64,000 nucleotides of DNA from Persicaria tinctoria (GCA_037127255.1 JBANSL010000004.1:6820001-6884000), one strand, 5' to 3'. Shown: positions 9,431-22,360, counted from the stretch's first letter. Program-made: numbers and translations. The notes: a model not told the origin generated them from the letters alone.

Positions 9431-9567
9431 TATAGCGGGTTGTTAGATGACGGTGAATCCCTTCCTTCTTGCAAAACTCATTGAATTTAATTGATGTGAA
9501 TTCTCTGCATCAATCAGATCTTGATACGGTGCAAGAGCCAATATATAAAAAAAACATTGAGCATAAA

Positions 9568-9930
9568 TATGACATCGAACAACACAATGCAACTACAACT
9601 CCCAAAGTTAAATGGTAAAAATTACGATGGTTGGTCTATCCAACTAAAGATATATTTTTGTTTGCAAAAATTATGGAGTTTCGTTGAATCTGACTTTGAA
9701 GATGTTACCGACTCCACTTAATCAGGTGGATGAAAAAATCGTTAAATGAAATGAGCAAGAAAGATCAAAAGGCCCTATGTTGGTCTATCCAACTAAAGGT
9801 ATAATTTTTACGATTTTACCCGAAAAAAGTTGAGTCTATTTCCTAAAGAAGAAATATAAAGCATTCGAGAAGTTTCAAGAATTTAAGAAACTTGTTGAAA
9901 AACAATGTGTTTTCTCTTTGAAGATTTTTA
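9568..9930 (+). pseudogene. Scrambled copia gag and integrase fragments
   Basis: At 9568-9720 the plus strand encodes MTSNNTMQLQLPKLNGKNYD then GWSIQLKIYFCLQK, the start of a copia gag. It stops and later frames show KKDQKAL-like and, at about 9845-9905, KKYKAFEKFQEFKKLVEKQ, an integrase segment. The pieces are out of normal order relative to the minus-strand integrase next door, so this is a rearranged relic. Confidence 0.65.
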
Positions 9931-10300
9931 ACACTACCCTTTCCGGGGAGTCGATTCCTTCTCACGGAAAAATTAACCTCGATAATAATTAGGCAAAGAG
10001 GAAGTTTTATTATTGATTATTGTTTTCTCTCACATCTCTCTCTTTGAATACAACAACAAATTTATAGTTACTACGGTAAATCCGATAGAAGAATTTATAA
10101 TCGATGATAATGTAACAGAAGTAGTAACTTCAATTAGTTAGCTGCAATCATCTATGATAGTTTCAAGTTGATGAATTTATCAGCTCTGTATTCCCAAATG
10201 TGATGGGAGTATTTTAGAGGATCAATGATCACACTTTATATAACAACATTAACACAAGTGGTCATATACGAGCACCTTAATGTAAAACTTGATTTGGACA

Positions 10301-13300
10301 TCAGACAAAACTCAACTCAGAAGATGGTCTGGAAGGGTTTAGAGCATCTAATTCCTCGAGCTTCTTTGCCAGCATAAACAGGTCTTGTCCAGCCTCGCAT
10401 ATGTAGGCCGAAGCTTGCCTCCCAGATAAGGTAGCCCCTTCCATGCTGTCTATGTAGTCCTGCGAAAATGGTGCGATTTGTTGGGTTAAATCTCCCTTTT
10501 TAGAGGCTACTATCTTTCGTTCAAAATGGGACTAAAAAGAAGCTGCAACCGGTTTAGGAAGGACCGGGTCCTCTTTCTATTGAAAGTTGAAATGAGGAGG
10601 ACTGAGGAATTTTTCATGGATGAGGATACAGCAGGAAACTATTACCTGTTTAGTGTATGAACCAGCAAGAAAGAAATTCTTTATGGGCGTCGATTGGTTA
10701 GGTCTAAATGGGTCTTTCCCGGGTGCCTCACGGTATAAAGACTGACCAATTTTGACCACAGATGACCAAGTTACCTCCAGGCCACGGGCAGACGGGAACA
10801 AATCCAATACCTGTTACAGACGGAACATAAGTCAACACTTCAACTACTGTGACCAAGTCTAAGGACAGCAAGGAATTGTGTTGAAGTGAAAAAATGGTGC
10901 ATTTTAACCCGGGGTTCTAGTCAATGCAGAACTGTTCTTCTGATTATTGCTTTCAAGATTCACTGGGTATTCAGTCTAGTGAGCTAAAATCAAATCACCA
11001 TCACTGAATAACATTTTTCAAGTCCAGTGTTGTGAATTAGAGAAGAGAAAGAGAGAGGACAATGGAGATCCATGAAGGCTGATATCACATGCCTTCTTCA
11101 GATTATAAACGATAATGGAAAAAAACATGAAAAGCAATTATTCAAGCCCCTCACCTGTTGTGATACCCTTTTTATGATTTCTTCGTTTAGTAAAGACATG
11201 TATGGATCACCAGGTGTAAGAACACATCTGAATGCAACAAAAACACAAGTCAGGAACAGCGTGTGAAGCAAGAAAAGACCACAATTGTTCAAACGGCCAA
11301 AATCAACTTATTAGCTCAAATAACAAAGTGCTTTAGAAATCAGGAAAGGGTTGGTGTGCACCACAATCCAGAAAGATATTTTTTTCCTTACTGGAGCAAT
11401 GAACCTTGACCCTCAATGTAGTAATCCTCTGGAGAGGTAAGAGCAAGATCTGCGAAACAAGAGAAATCTGCATCTGGTGTGTAGAGGAGGTTGTCCAGCC
11501 CTGTGGCTTTCTCTAACTGCCTAGCAGTGACAGTTTACAGAAAAAATTTCAGGCATTCCTCTTACTGGTTGGTAGAAGCATATATCATACTCCATCTTAT
11601 TAGAGAGCTTCACATATGACAAACTATTTGTCATTACTCACCTAGAGCGCTGCAAATCCTGCAACTCAGTAACCCATCCATTATATCTTAGTTGTACTGT
11701 AACAACAGGTACCCCAACTAGTTTATAGATATTGTCAAAAAGTTCCATTTTCCTCCATTCTTGTGGCAACAACCTTTTGATTCCAGGTACATCACAGGCT
11801 GTGGTAAAAGAAAACATCAGAACATGATAATAGTCTTTTAGATTGCCAATATTTAAGGATATTCAAAATCCAACAAAGCTCGGAAAAGAATACCTGCAAC
11901 ATAAGCATCAGCTGTCACAACTTTCTTATTTGTAGCCTGCAATTAAGACACTAGAGATGTTATCCTCGCGCCATCAAATAGAGTGACAAAGGCATGCCTA
12001 CAGAGTTTAAAATAATGCCTTTCAGCATGCGATGATTAAAAATGCTCACTGCTCAGGAACCCACAAGGGAACTCATAACACTGACTAATTGATGATCTAT
12101 GGACACAAACATGACATTCAAAGACCAAAAGTCCAGACACAACACATTTTTGTCATGACAGTCTAAAGACTGTTATTTAAAATGTCAAAAACATTCTCAT
12201 ATAGCATTCCCCGTATAAAATGTGTACCTTTGACATGGCTAATCCTGTTACTAATGTGTCTCCGTCTGTAGATGTATGATGAAGGATTTCTCTGCATCCC
12301 CACCTTAAGTGGAATCTGTAATGGCAAATGGAGGGGAGTATCAAGGTCACCTAGGAAATAAAACAAGTAACATACTTTAAATAAGAGATTCCAAGGTACA
12401 CAAGTATACCTCCCGCCTCTATCTTCTATATACTTCCTGATGGGGCCACTCAAGTAAAGATCAGGAGAACCTTTAAGCATACGCAACAACGAAGCCTCCG
12501 TCTTTGTTGCAAACAATGAGAATATAGTGAGCATACAGCGAGCACTGATGTTATCACAATCAATAAAGCCAAGGGCATAAGCAACAGGATCCCACATCCT
12601 CTGGATGCTTGTACGGGTGCCACCCTTTGACATAAACCAATCTGAGAAGCTTACCTGTACAAATAAATTTATTAAGAGTAAGCTTTTGAAAGCCTGATAT
12701 CAAAAGGGGGACAGAGCAGCCAAAAAGTGGCATAAGAGAAACAATGGACCATCACAGAAGAAGGGGGAGGCTTACACCATCCAGATCTCGTATCTGCTGC
12801 ATAGCTCCATCTGGATCAACTAATGCCCGCACAACTGGACTTAGTGCAAGAGCAACTGCATTTCTTGCTTTATCATAAGGCTGCCAGCCAGTTATAATCG
12901 CTGTAAGCTTTTTCTTACACATCCTAGAACCTCAAACTATGCCAATAATTTGGGTTTACACAGTTGCACGCATAATACAAGTGTAGGAAAAAATTCATAA
13001 GCAAAAGAATCCACCCAGAAAAATCGGCAAAGACTTGAAGGGGCAAGAACTCAAGAAACAAAGGTAACTGTGTCACGGTACTGATCAAGATACTCGAACC
13101 TGGCAACATGTCACCTAGTGCTACTCCCTCTGTTTCACAATACTTTCATATTACCAATCATCCAATGCACTATCAAATCATTAATGGTAAGATGTCTATG
13201 ATTCTACTTTTGTAATTGGTTGATTGCTCTTTTATCAATTAAATTATTCAATATTCTACTTTGTAATCGGTTAGTTTTAATTTTTCAACATTAACTGTTC

Positions 13301-16051
13301 TTGAATTTAAGGAATTCTTAATATGTGTGCATGAAGCAAAAATAAGTATTGTGACACAGGAGGAGCATTCGATAAGGGTCACAACTCTCAAGAATGGGGT
13401 TTTATCCACAGCATATATGAATATATGATGATCGAGAGAAGCAAAAGAAAGTGGCAGAGAGAGCATGGACTTCGTGTAAAGCAATTAGCAAGAGGTCGGA
13501 AGTCAATACTTTATATTGAAATATCATAAGTGACAAACCTAAGTATCTAACATCAAAGTTCTGCGATATCCCTCTACTCAAGTTTGATGCATATTTCCAT
13601 TATCCAAGAAAATGCTTTGCAGTTGATACATACATTCTTATTTTTTTTCAAATGACTACAATATCCAACATGCTGAAGATACTAATGAATTAAGTCAAAA
13701 GATCATCATCAGGAACCAATAGAAGGATTAGGTTTGAACTGATAAAAAGTGATTAGATGAAGGCCTAAACAAACAAGATTTACCAATCAGGAATGCGAAC
13801 CCCAACCCCTCCAAAGTCCAAACAAAAAAATGAGAATTCAAGGATGTGATTACGTTATGCCGGTTCTAATAATGGCTCAATGTGTAACCTCAAGACCCTA
13901 AGCATGAAGAGTTTAAAACTATGCAAAAAGGTGCAAAAATGATAGGTTTTGCATGATAGGATTGAGCATTACCTTAAGCTGATTTGTTGTTAAGAATGCC
14001 TGCATTCCATGTATTGGAGCTCCAACTGGAAATCTAAAATCAAGCTCTGAATTTAAAAAAAAAAAAAAAAGATAGAAAGTTTTACATAAGCATTCATGAG
14101 AGTAACTAGAAGGAAAATGGCAATGCTAAAAATAAAAATAAAAAAACCTAAGAAACATTTTCATGTCTCTTTTTACTAATTTAACGTAATCCAACTAAAA
14201 ACAAAGGAAATGGGACAAATCAATGGGGAAATATCATAGCTGATGGTGAAAAATGCAAAAGAAATAAATATCAAATGGTGGGGAATCATACCACCAATTT
14301 CACCCCCTCTGTTTACAAAGGTATGAGTGTGATCCTTCACAAGCAGATTTCTATCTGCACCCACCTACAGTCGACATGAGAAACTCTAAGCTAACATATA
14401 GTTCTTGTATATAATTCAAAAAAAGAAAGGACAAGTATTTGCTCAGGCTCTTCAGAAGAACCACTCAGTTGTTTTCCACTCATGTTAGTATTGGCACATA
14501 TAAGTTCTTGAAATTCCTACAAGACAAACAACTCTTTTCCAGCTTCAATAGGAAAGCTTAGTGACTACATCAGAAGGCCAGCATTCTTTGCCTGGACCAG
14601 AAAACCATATGAAAAGCATGGGAGGAAGATGGTTCACCTTTTTCATCAAACGGAAAAGATTATTGTAGCATCCAAAGAAGACATGTAATCCCATTTCAAT
14701 GTGATTTCCACGCTTATCAATGAATGAGCCCACTTTGCCCCCAATAAAAGACCTTGACTCATATATATCCACCTAATCATAAGACAGAGTTTAATAACTA
14801 CGGAGAGAAATAACTGCAAAAAATTATACAATTAATTTGATACTCAGTTAGCCAAGTAAGACAACATTAATTTTTCAGAAGTGGAAAAAGCTGTTCTAAT
14901 AGCAATATCTTACAAGCAGGAACAACAAAGTTGGGGCACAAATACCTCATGGCCTTGATCCAAAAGTTCCACGGCAGTAGACATGGCAGCAAGCCCTGCT
15001 CCAATTATTGCCACCTTTAGCTTTGGACCCCTGTATGTTTGAGGCTCTGGTGGAAAAAGCCCTTTTGGAGCTGGCAATAATCATCCTTTCAGGTAAGTTT
15101 CAACTGAAAAATAATCTTAAATGTACCAAGATCAACCAAATAAGCTCATTCGGCAAACAACAGACTACAAAACAAGAAGGGTCAAAGAGCACTAAGAAAA
15201 AGACAAAACTTCACATTCTGGAAGTTGAGATATTAGGATGGAGGTCATATGAATTGATTGTGATCTGATGTTCAATTCATAGAGATGAAGAGCAAATTAA
15301 CACTCATTCTTCTTACTGAATAAACAAAATATATTAATAAATCCTCATTGACCATAGACCATTACCATTACACACATCAAATACAAATTATATACCTGTA
15401 TTCTAAAATGGATGGATTCATTATTACTATTTGGCAGAACTTCACAGAATCATAAGAACTGGTCATCGTAGTATGATATAGATCGACAGATATTTGAGTT
15501 TATTGGCAAAGGGGAGAGAGATATAAAACATTTCCCAAATAAAGATGACCTAATTAACACAAGAAGTGATAATCTGATATCATCATTCGAATCATATTTG
15601 AATCAATCATCATACAGCCAAAGCTCCTGTTTCAGATAGAAAATTGATGCATTTAATTCCCAATAAGTTTTGTTTGCACTAAACTATGGATCGATAAGCA
15701 AGTAAAGCAACAATACAGAGAAATGTCGAGTATAATTCAGCTCCTGTGCTCGGAAACTTCCTAATGAATAGAATTTCTCTCTTCAACTGATAAATTGAAC
15801 TAGCATCCAATAGCCACACAACTCGAAATAATTCGATTTGAACCAGTAAAAACCTTACCATTAGTGCTCATATCGGAGACATTAGCGTCCAAAGAGTCCA
15901 AGGCGGACCGAACGCACCACAATCTCCGAGCGCGGTCCCTAAACGGCCGCAAGACCGACCGGCGGCCGATGCCACTGGACGCGGAAGCTCCGGTGGCGTC
16001 GCTGCGGATACCGGCAGCGTAATTCGCCGGAAAACAAACCGAAGATGCCAT
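10301..16051 (-). CDS. ZDS: Zeta-carotene desaturase, plastid (14 exons)
   Basis: ZDS converts zeta-carotene via neurosporene to lycopene in plastids, transferring electrons to plastoquinone. Fourteen GT-AG exons join into 1764 nt (587 aa), the usual family length: 16051-15859, 15070-14946, 14772-14638, 14364-14292, 14046-13973, 12880-12776, 12654-12410, 12315-12228, 11936-11894, 11798-11642, 11520-11392, 11227-11155, 10810-10646, 10459-10301. Residues 1 to about 52 are Ser/Ala/Arg-rich, fitting a transit peptide. A FAD-binding Rossmann motif [12 protein letters not shown] lies at about residues 84-95, followed by [17 protein letters not shown] and [17 protein letters not shown]. Other family blocks are [40 protein letters not shown] and [20 protein letters not shown] near the C-terminus. 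Position 93 is Ala in the GxGxxG/A loop, tolerated in such proteins as far as I know. No frameshift or stop was seen; the gene looks functional. Exon boundaries are read by eye. Confidence 0.97.
13122..13367. mobile_element. Stowaway-like MITE in ZDS intron 5
   Basis: The termini TACTCCCTCTGTTTCACAAT and AAGTATTGTGACACAGGAGG are inverted copies around an AT-rich core. It lies in the largest ZDS intron between the exons at 13973-14046 and 12776-12880, away from the splice sites. Confidence 0.75.
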
Positions 16052-16570
16052 GGGAAGTGCGTTCCGGCCCCAATTCGAAATCGCTACACCTAACTTATGA
16101 AGCTACCAGATGACAGCGGCATCAACATGAAAGGAAGGATCAGAGATTCAGAGATGAGAGGACAAGAAACGAAGAAAATCAAACAGCGCGGAGGTTGGGG
16201 AAGTGCGATTTCTGGAGCAGAAAAAGCTAACAGCCGAACTCAACTCAGCGAGTGAGTGGGAGAGAGAGAGGGGTGGGCATTGGGTGGGAGGAGGAGACGT
16301 GTGGCAAAATTGAAGCGGGTGACGTTGCTCCCATTTTATCCTTCCGCCCACCCGTGGAAAAACTTTTTTTTTTAATATTTGAAAGGTCCTTTATACAGTA
16401 ACTAGTATGTCCCCACGACAGACGCGATTTTTTATAAATAAAATCTTACTAATATATTAAATATTAAATTTATATTATAACATAATTGTAAAAGTTCAGA
16501 TAATTAAATATTTTGAATTAAACTCATGGGTTGAGAAAACGATGAAAGTAGTATATATATATATTACTAA

Positions 16571-16861
16571 TACTCCCTCCGTCCTAAAATACATGAGTTT
16601 TTAGCATTTTGCACAAGTTTTAATAAAACACATTACTTTTAAAAAAACATCATCATTGCACTAACTTTTTCATAAATTTTACTACGTATTATTTTTTAAC
16701 ACTCGCTACACATTTTAACCAATCAAATTGTTTTAAAAAGTAAACAACACACAAACCAATACAAATCATTACAACTTCCTACCTAGAAAACATAAAAGCC
16801 CATCTATTGTTGGACAAAAATTTACCTCTAAAAACTCATGTATTATTGGACGGAGGGAGTA
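16571..16861. mobile_element. Stowaway MITE
   Basis: Perfect style termini TACTCCCTCCGTCCTAAAAT and TTGGACGGAGGGAGTA with inverted subterminal ACATGAGTTTTTAG/CTAAAAACTCATG. TA target. It lies inside the Helitron-like shell, roughly 520 bp upstream of the ZDS start codon. Confidence 0.9.
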
Positions 16862-16982
16862 TTAATTTTATGTTTTCTTATTATTAATTTTATATCTTGA
16901 ATTAAGCTCAATAGTTGGTAAAATTAAAGCAAAAAGAGAATTAAAGGAAAAAAGAAAAAAGAATACAGCTTATTTCCATAGG

Positions 16983-18206
16983 GTGGCGTCGGGAAGACGA
17001 AATAGAAAATTTATTAGAAGTATCGCATCCTCTGAAGGAACCGTTATTTTGGGGGATGAGAATGTAAGGGGAGAAATAAAAAATGACTTTGTAAAACGAT
17101 TCTCTAAAGAACCAACGAATCTTAATCTTATGACAAACTATATACAGTTACTACCAAGGTTAGTGACTGGTGAGGATAATTGGATGCTTGTTTCCCCGCC
17201 TTCAAACGGGGAGATTAAGAATGCGGTGTTCAGTCTAGGCTATAACAAATCACCAGGACCAGACGACATTACAACTGAGTTTTACAGAACCTACTGGGAA
17301 ATAGTCGGTCCGGATATTATCTAGGCCGTAAAAGCTTTCTTTCATACAGGTAAAATTTTAAGACAAATTAATCATACTTTTATTTCCTTATTGCCAAAAT
17401 GTGATAACCCGGCTAAAACAACGGATTACAGACCCATTAATCTATGCAATACAATCTACAAGGTAATTTCAAAATTATTAACTGAAAGACTGAAAAAAGT
17501 AATGGGCAAGTTAATTCTCCCTCTACAAGGAGCGTTTGTGTCATACAGAGCTATTCAAGACAATGTGTTAATCGCACACGAGATTTTTTCACTCCTTCAA
17601 GAGTAGGAAAGGTGTTGATGGGTGGTTGGCAATAAAACTAGACATGGAAAAGGCCTACGACAGAGTAGACTGGAGTTTCACTGAGCTAGTCCTTAAGCAA
17701 TTTGGATTTCACCAAAAGTTTACAGAGTTAGTGATGGAATGTGTAACTACGGTCTCATTTTCTGTCCTAGTTAACAATGGCCCTACGGAGGTCTTTACAC
17801 CGTCTCGTTGGCTGCGCCAAGGTGATCCCTTGTCGCCATTTCTATTTCTATTGGGGGCAGAAGCCTTGGCTAGAAAATTAGTCTTTGAGGCAAGTCAACC
17901 GGGTACTACTCTTGGCTTTTCTTTTGGTAGAAACTGCCCAAGAATCCCCTTCTTGGCATTTGCAAATGACATAATTATTTTTTCGAAAGGAAACCTTACG
18001 GCATGTGCTCATATCAAAAAGATTATTAATGAATATTGTCAAATCTCAGGGCAGAAAATCAACTATCATAAATCGGCATTTCAAATCACAAGCGGCATTC
18101 CAAGGTCACGCATCCCGGAAATTGAAGGATGCTTAGGCATATCCAAATAGACAAAATTAGATAAGTACCTTGGATGTCCGATTGTAAATGGGAGGGTAAA
18201 CAAAAC
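16983..18206 (+). pseudogene. LINE reverse transcriptase, N-terminal part (broken)
   Basis: Frames encode YNKSPGPDDITTEFYRTYW, DYRPINLCNTIYKVISKLL, KLDMEKAYDRVDWSF, GDPLSPFLFLLGAEALA and a catalytic-box equivalent FANDIIIFSKG. The active-site FADD has become FAND (codon AAT at 17965-17967), which removes a metal-binding aspartate. There is also a TAG stop at 17322-17324, a frameshift in a T-run near 17582-17587 and a TAG at 18148-18150. It is followed directly by the gypsy insertion. Confidence 0.9.
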
Positions 18207-18797
18207 TGATACGGGGTTAGCCGTAGGATGGCCCGATCTTCGACAATCAAGACTCAAAGACAAGAACGGAAGCAAACGACTCAAGAACAACAAACAACGA
18301 CTCGATATCGACACGAAAGAAACAAAACGCAGCAACTTAGACTCGACAAAATAATGAATTAAAGACCGATAGATGGGTGATTCGAACTAAAATAGAACGA
18401 GGCAAAGACCCCAGGCCTCCTTAGAGGGTTATAACCAAATACCAACGACTATAAAGCCTCTACAACCTTACACAACCAAGCGGACAACTTGGAGGCACAA
18501 GGAGGGGACTTGTGATTACCTGGATCACCAAGCTCTCACGAGGTTGACGAACTCAAAGCAAACCAAGCAGGATCTATAACCAATTTGCAATCGATGAGCC
18601 ACGCTACGAATCGATCGACTTTCACTCAATTGTGTTTCACACAAATATGAGATTTTCATAAGCAAAGAGACGTCTAATGTTTTACAATGGAATCAGTCGT
18701 TACTTATAACCCTAGGGCTGATTTAGATGGAAAATAATAATTAAAAGAATAATTAAAAATAACCCCTAAATTACCTAAAATAACTTAAGTAAATAAG

Positions 18798-20023
18798 TGA
18801 TAGGCGATATATTCTATAGCGCATTTAGTAGTTTTTGTCATCAATTACATGTCATTATGAGAGATATTTGTGTGAACTTGGTGATTCGGAGCATGTTGAA
18901 TAAGTTAAAGAAATCATGCAAGTTACAGAAGCGAAGAAGATCGGAAGCAGCTGAAGCTGAAGACCTTGGCGCGCCCGCGCTGCTACCCGACGCGACCACT
19001 CTGCTAGGAGGAAGTGGCCGCGCTGCTGAACAGACAGAAGAAGCAAGATCCAAGCTGGCGCGCCCGCGCTGCACTTGGCGCGCCCGCGTCAGTCCTGAAG
19101 ACGGATTCTTATCCGATTCTGTTTATCTTATTAGTTTTAATATTTTATTATTATAATTGTACGGGATGTTAAACCCGATTTTATTAGGTTATATAGGCCG
19201 AGAAGGCAGTAGAGGATTATTAGGTTATTTTCCAGAGACGTATTTTCCCTTTTTGTTCATCTCACAAACCCTATGGAGAACTAACTCCCCTTTGTTGCAC
19301 TTGGTTCTTTGAAGCCTTCGATTGATTTGGTTGTGAGTATTCTACTCTTGTTCGTCCTTTGTTAATTGTTTCGATCTCCTGAGCTTATTGCTTGATTGCT
19401 TATTATTGGTTAATCTGGACTGATCACCTAGGTTTATCGATACTAGTCATATTGCTAGGGTTTCCAATTCCAGGTTTGGGTTTGTAGATTCATTGTAGCA
19501 AACACAATCTCCATACGCGGGTTGCTTGTGGTAGATTGTGAGGGAGATTCGATTGCATGCTATTTTAACGGGTTGTTAGAATCGCTTGTATCTCATTATA
19601 ATTCATGTTTGAATGCTATTGCTTTATTATTTGGTGAAGGTTTTCCCTTATAATTTGGTGATAAGTGCTTTTAGGACTGGTAGGACTAAAAGCTATTACA
19701 CGATCTGAATTGAGAACAATTACTGAACATTAGAACTTGAGATTCATAGAATGCGATGATGAACCATCTCAATTGTTGTGTGGATAATTACCTGGTGTGA
19801 TAACTTTCCATCATATATTCACAACCTTTACTTGCAACTTGTTCTGTTACTATTTCTCACACACAAAACTCCCCCTTTAATCAGTTACCTTTGGGTAATA
19901 GTACTTGCTCTTACAATTGATTCTGTTTCCCTGTGGGTTCGACCCTAACTTACCTACTATACTTGTTATAGTTTGCATCTTAGGAATTTACTTTGATTTG
20001 GCATAACGACTTTAGGCCTGTCA
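18798..20023. mobile_element. Solo LTR (1,226 bp)
   Basis: TG at 18798 and CA at 20022-20023 are flanked by the 5-bp duplication ATAAG (18793-18797, 20024-20028). The end contains CCCTGTGGGTTCGACCC, a phrase typical of plant gypsy LTRs. There is no interior, so the copy arose by LTR-LTR recombination. Short frames inside (for example 18797-19156) are not genes. Confidence 0.85.
18967..19092 (+). repeat. Three copies of GGCGCGCCCGCG in the solo LTR
   Basis: TGGCGCGCCCGCGCTGC occurs twice and TTGGCGCGCCCGCGTCAG once within about 125 bases of otherwise AT-richer LTR. Each includes the palindrome GGCGCGCC. A regulatory or packaging role is possible but unsupported. Confidence 0.6.
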
Positions 20024-20292
20024 ATAAGGTCTCTAAAAATAGCAATAAAAGAAAGTTCCAACACTTAAGAAATCCCGTTTAAAACAGTGACAGCCCAAAG
20101 AATGTGATTTTCGGCCAAACTCTATGTCGAATCTGGAAAAACTTTCAACGGAAAAGTTGTAGATCTCTTCGTCCTCGTTCCGACAAGGTATGGCACGATC
20201 CAATCCGATTAATATTGAATCCGTACAAATCATTTTACTAAGACGTCGAAAAGCTGTCAAGTTGCTGGACGAATGTAAAAATGTCAAGATGA

Positions 20293-20913
20293 TCAAGCTT
20301 TGCACATTTGGATCTTCTCCCATGGTGGAGCCTTCTTCTTCCTCTTGAGGATGACAACATTCACACGAGCTTGAATCATAAGTCCATCCCCAAGTATAGA
20401 TGTATCCGAAGGTGTCTTGTATGGTCCCGCGTCATTCCCCCTTTCTTGAAAAGGATTCGACCTCGAATCCAAGGTTGCATAAGATTCCGCAAATGCATCC
20501 ACACGAGCTCCTAGATCAAATACCTCATGCCCATGGAAACTCCTCACAAGGCCGATTGTAGTAGGGGTTGACCACGTCTGGATGGTTTTGATCTTGGTGT
20601 CGCCATCTTGTAGACCATTAGAGCTTTCTACAAAACCAAGAAAAGAAACTTGATTAGTGCACAATTCATATTTCATTTCATCTTCATAAGGCTCTAATTG
20701 AATATGCACTTTAGCTTGTTCATGTATCTTTAAGTTTCCATCCAAGGCTAGCAAGTTTTCATCCTTTTGCAAGGCTGGATTTTCAATCATCTCAAGACTA
20801 GCACTATGACAACAATTTCCTTCATCGATGATTATATGACTAACTTTGCCTTTTTCTATGCAATTAGTATGACTCTTCTCTTTGATGATCAACGCAAGGC
20901 ACAAGTTGAACAC
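20293..20913 (-). pseudogene. gypsy polyprotein deletion remnant
   Basis: This frame fuses short pieces of pol. FLGFVESSNGLQ plus TKIKTIQTWSTPTTIGLVRS and FHG is the segment that follows the RT active domain in Ty3/gypsy elements. It is joined directly to DSRSNPFQERGNDAGPYKTP, which resembles the extreme C-terminus of such polyproteins. RNase H and integrase are deleted between them. Confidence 0.7.
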
Positions 20914-22360
20914 TTAAATCAATCAAAGAATCATTATGCCCATATTCAATGCAATCATTATCATCACAGGCAAGTAAATTAAAATCTTGATAATTATTAA
21001 CATGCTCATCATTTTCACCACTAGAATTTTCAGATTTATTTTCGCCTAGGTGGTTAATCATGAAAGTCTTCTTATTTGGGCAATCCTTCATAACATATCC
21101 TCTACCTTGACATATAAAGCAAGGAACGTACAAAGGTTTAAGAGGAGAAGAGTTAGGATTACTCCCTTTAGGGCCAGTAAATGCCCCAGACGAATCACGT
21201 CCGTTCCAAGGCGCTTTGCCTTTGTCGATGGGCTCCTGAGGCATTCGGCCTTCACTCCTCCCTTGGGGTTGGCTTGCTCTCTCCCTTGAGCCGCCATCAA
21301 ACCTCCTTTGGGGCTGCTGCACATGGCTTTGGTGCCGCCTTTGGGGTTGCCCACTTGACATTCTAACACCTTGGCTCCTGTATCTAACATTCATTTCCAC
21401 TGTCATAGCTAAATATAAAAGTTCAGTAGGCGTAGAATAAGGAAAGTAATCAATTTCACGAGCTAAGGCGGGGTGCAATATTCTAAGAAACCTAGCATTT
21501 GTATCTTTATCATGTTCAACTACATTAGCTCTAGCCATGGTTTCTTGCATTGCATTAAAGGTTTCCTCAACAGTTTTGCTACCTTGCTTAAGATTTTCTA
21601 ATCGTTGTGTAAGCTCTCTAGCATAGTGTTGGGGAACAAACCTACTTCTCATAAGTGCTTTTAATTGAGTCCAAGAAGCGATAGGCGCATCAAGGGCTCT
21701 TCTTCTTTCTTTATTCAAACTATTCCACCAAATTAAAGCAGAACTTTGAAATTCTAAGGAAGCTAGTTGCACCTTTTTAGTACTAGAGAAATTATAACAA
21801 TTCCAGATTTGATCCATTTTAGTTTCCCAATCAATATACGCATCTGGATCGGTGTTACCATCAAATTGAGGGATCTTTACCTTTACCTTACCTATACCAT
21901 CTTGCGCAGGCTCTCTAGGTGCTCGACAGTGGTATCGACCTCCTCTGTTGTTTCTCCTTGAGCGTTGCTCCCAATACTCCTCTTCTTGGAAGTCGTCGTC
22001 ACGCTCCGAATAGTAGAACTCCTCTTGGAAGTCTCGGCCTCTCCCCCTTCTTTGTCCTTGTCCCTGCACATTAACAAACCCATTATTCCTATCAGTTCTC
22101 CCACCTCGTGGAGACTTGTTTTCATTAAATAAAGGGTTATTGAAATTAAGATTAGGATTAGGATTATTGACTTCCCTTTCATCGCGAGGCGGCTCGTCAC
22201 GCCTTTGATTTCCTTCATCTATCTTAGCTATGTTTGCATTTATCTTAGCCTTGTTCTCCATGAAGGTAGTGTACCAGTCATTGCCCTGGTTATGAGACAT
22301 TGCAAATAAAGACAAACAAAGAACTATGTGAAATGTTAGATAAAATATAAACAACCTCAC
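20864..22360 (-). CDS. Ty3/gypsy gag polyprotein (498 codons)
   Basis: An intact frame, likely starting at the internal Met of MSHNQGNDWYTTF (22300) rather than the hydrophobic upstream extension. Order: disordered, Asn/Arg-rich N-terminus; the retrotransposon gag domain (IPQFDGNTDPDAYIDWETKM, FQSSALIWWNSLNKERRR, RSRFVPQHYARELTQRLENL); an Arg/Gln-rich stretch; then a zinc knuckle CFICQGRGYVMKDC. In the knuckle the usual histidine of CX2CX4HX4C is tyrosine, so zinc binding and RNA packaging may be impaired. Gag forms the virus-like particle of the element. Confidence 0.85.
   Translation of the reverse strand: MRLFIFYLTFHIVLCLSLFAMSHNQGNDWYTTFMENKAKINANIAKIDEGNQRRDEPPRDEREVNNPNPNLNFNNPLFNENKSPRGGRTDRNNGFVNVQGQGQRRGRGRDFQEEFYYSERDDDFQEEEYWEQRSRRNNRGGRYHCRAPREPAQDGIGKVKVKIPQFDGNTDPDAYIDWETKMDQIWNCYNFSSTKKVQLASLEFQSSALIWWNSLNKERRRALDAPIASWTQLKALMRSRFVPQHYARELTQRLENLKQGSKTVEETFNAMQETMARANVVEHDKDTNARFLRILHPALAREIDYFPYSTPTELLYLAMTVEMNVRYRSQGVRMSSGQPQRRHQSHVQQPQRRFDGGSRERASQPQGRSEGRMPQEPIDKGKAPWNGRDSSGAFTGPKGSNPNSSPLKPLYVPCFICQGRGYVMKDCPNKKTFMINHLGENKSENSSGENDEHVNNYQDFNLLACDDNDCIEYGHNDSLIDLSVQLVPCVDHQREESY

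Noticed and set aside
20308..21961. Plus-strand frames opposite the gypsy gag
   Set aside because: Shadows of the minus-strand gag, which has recognisable domains.
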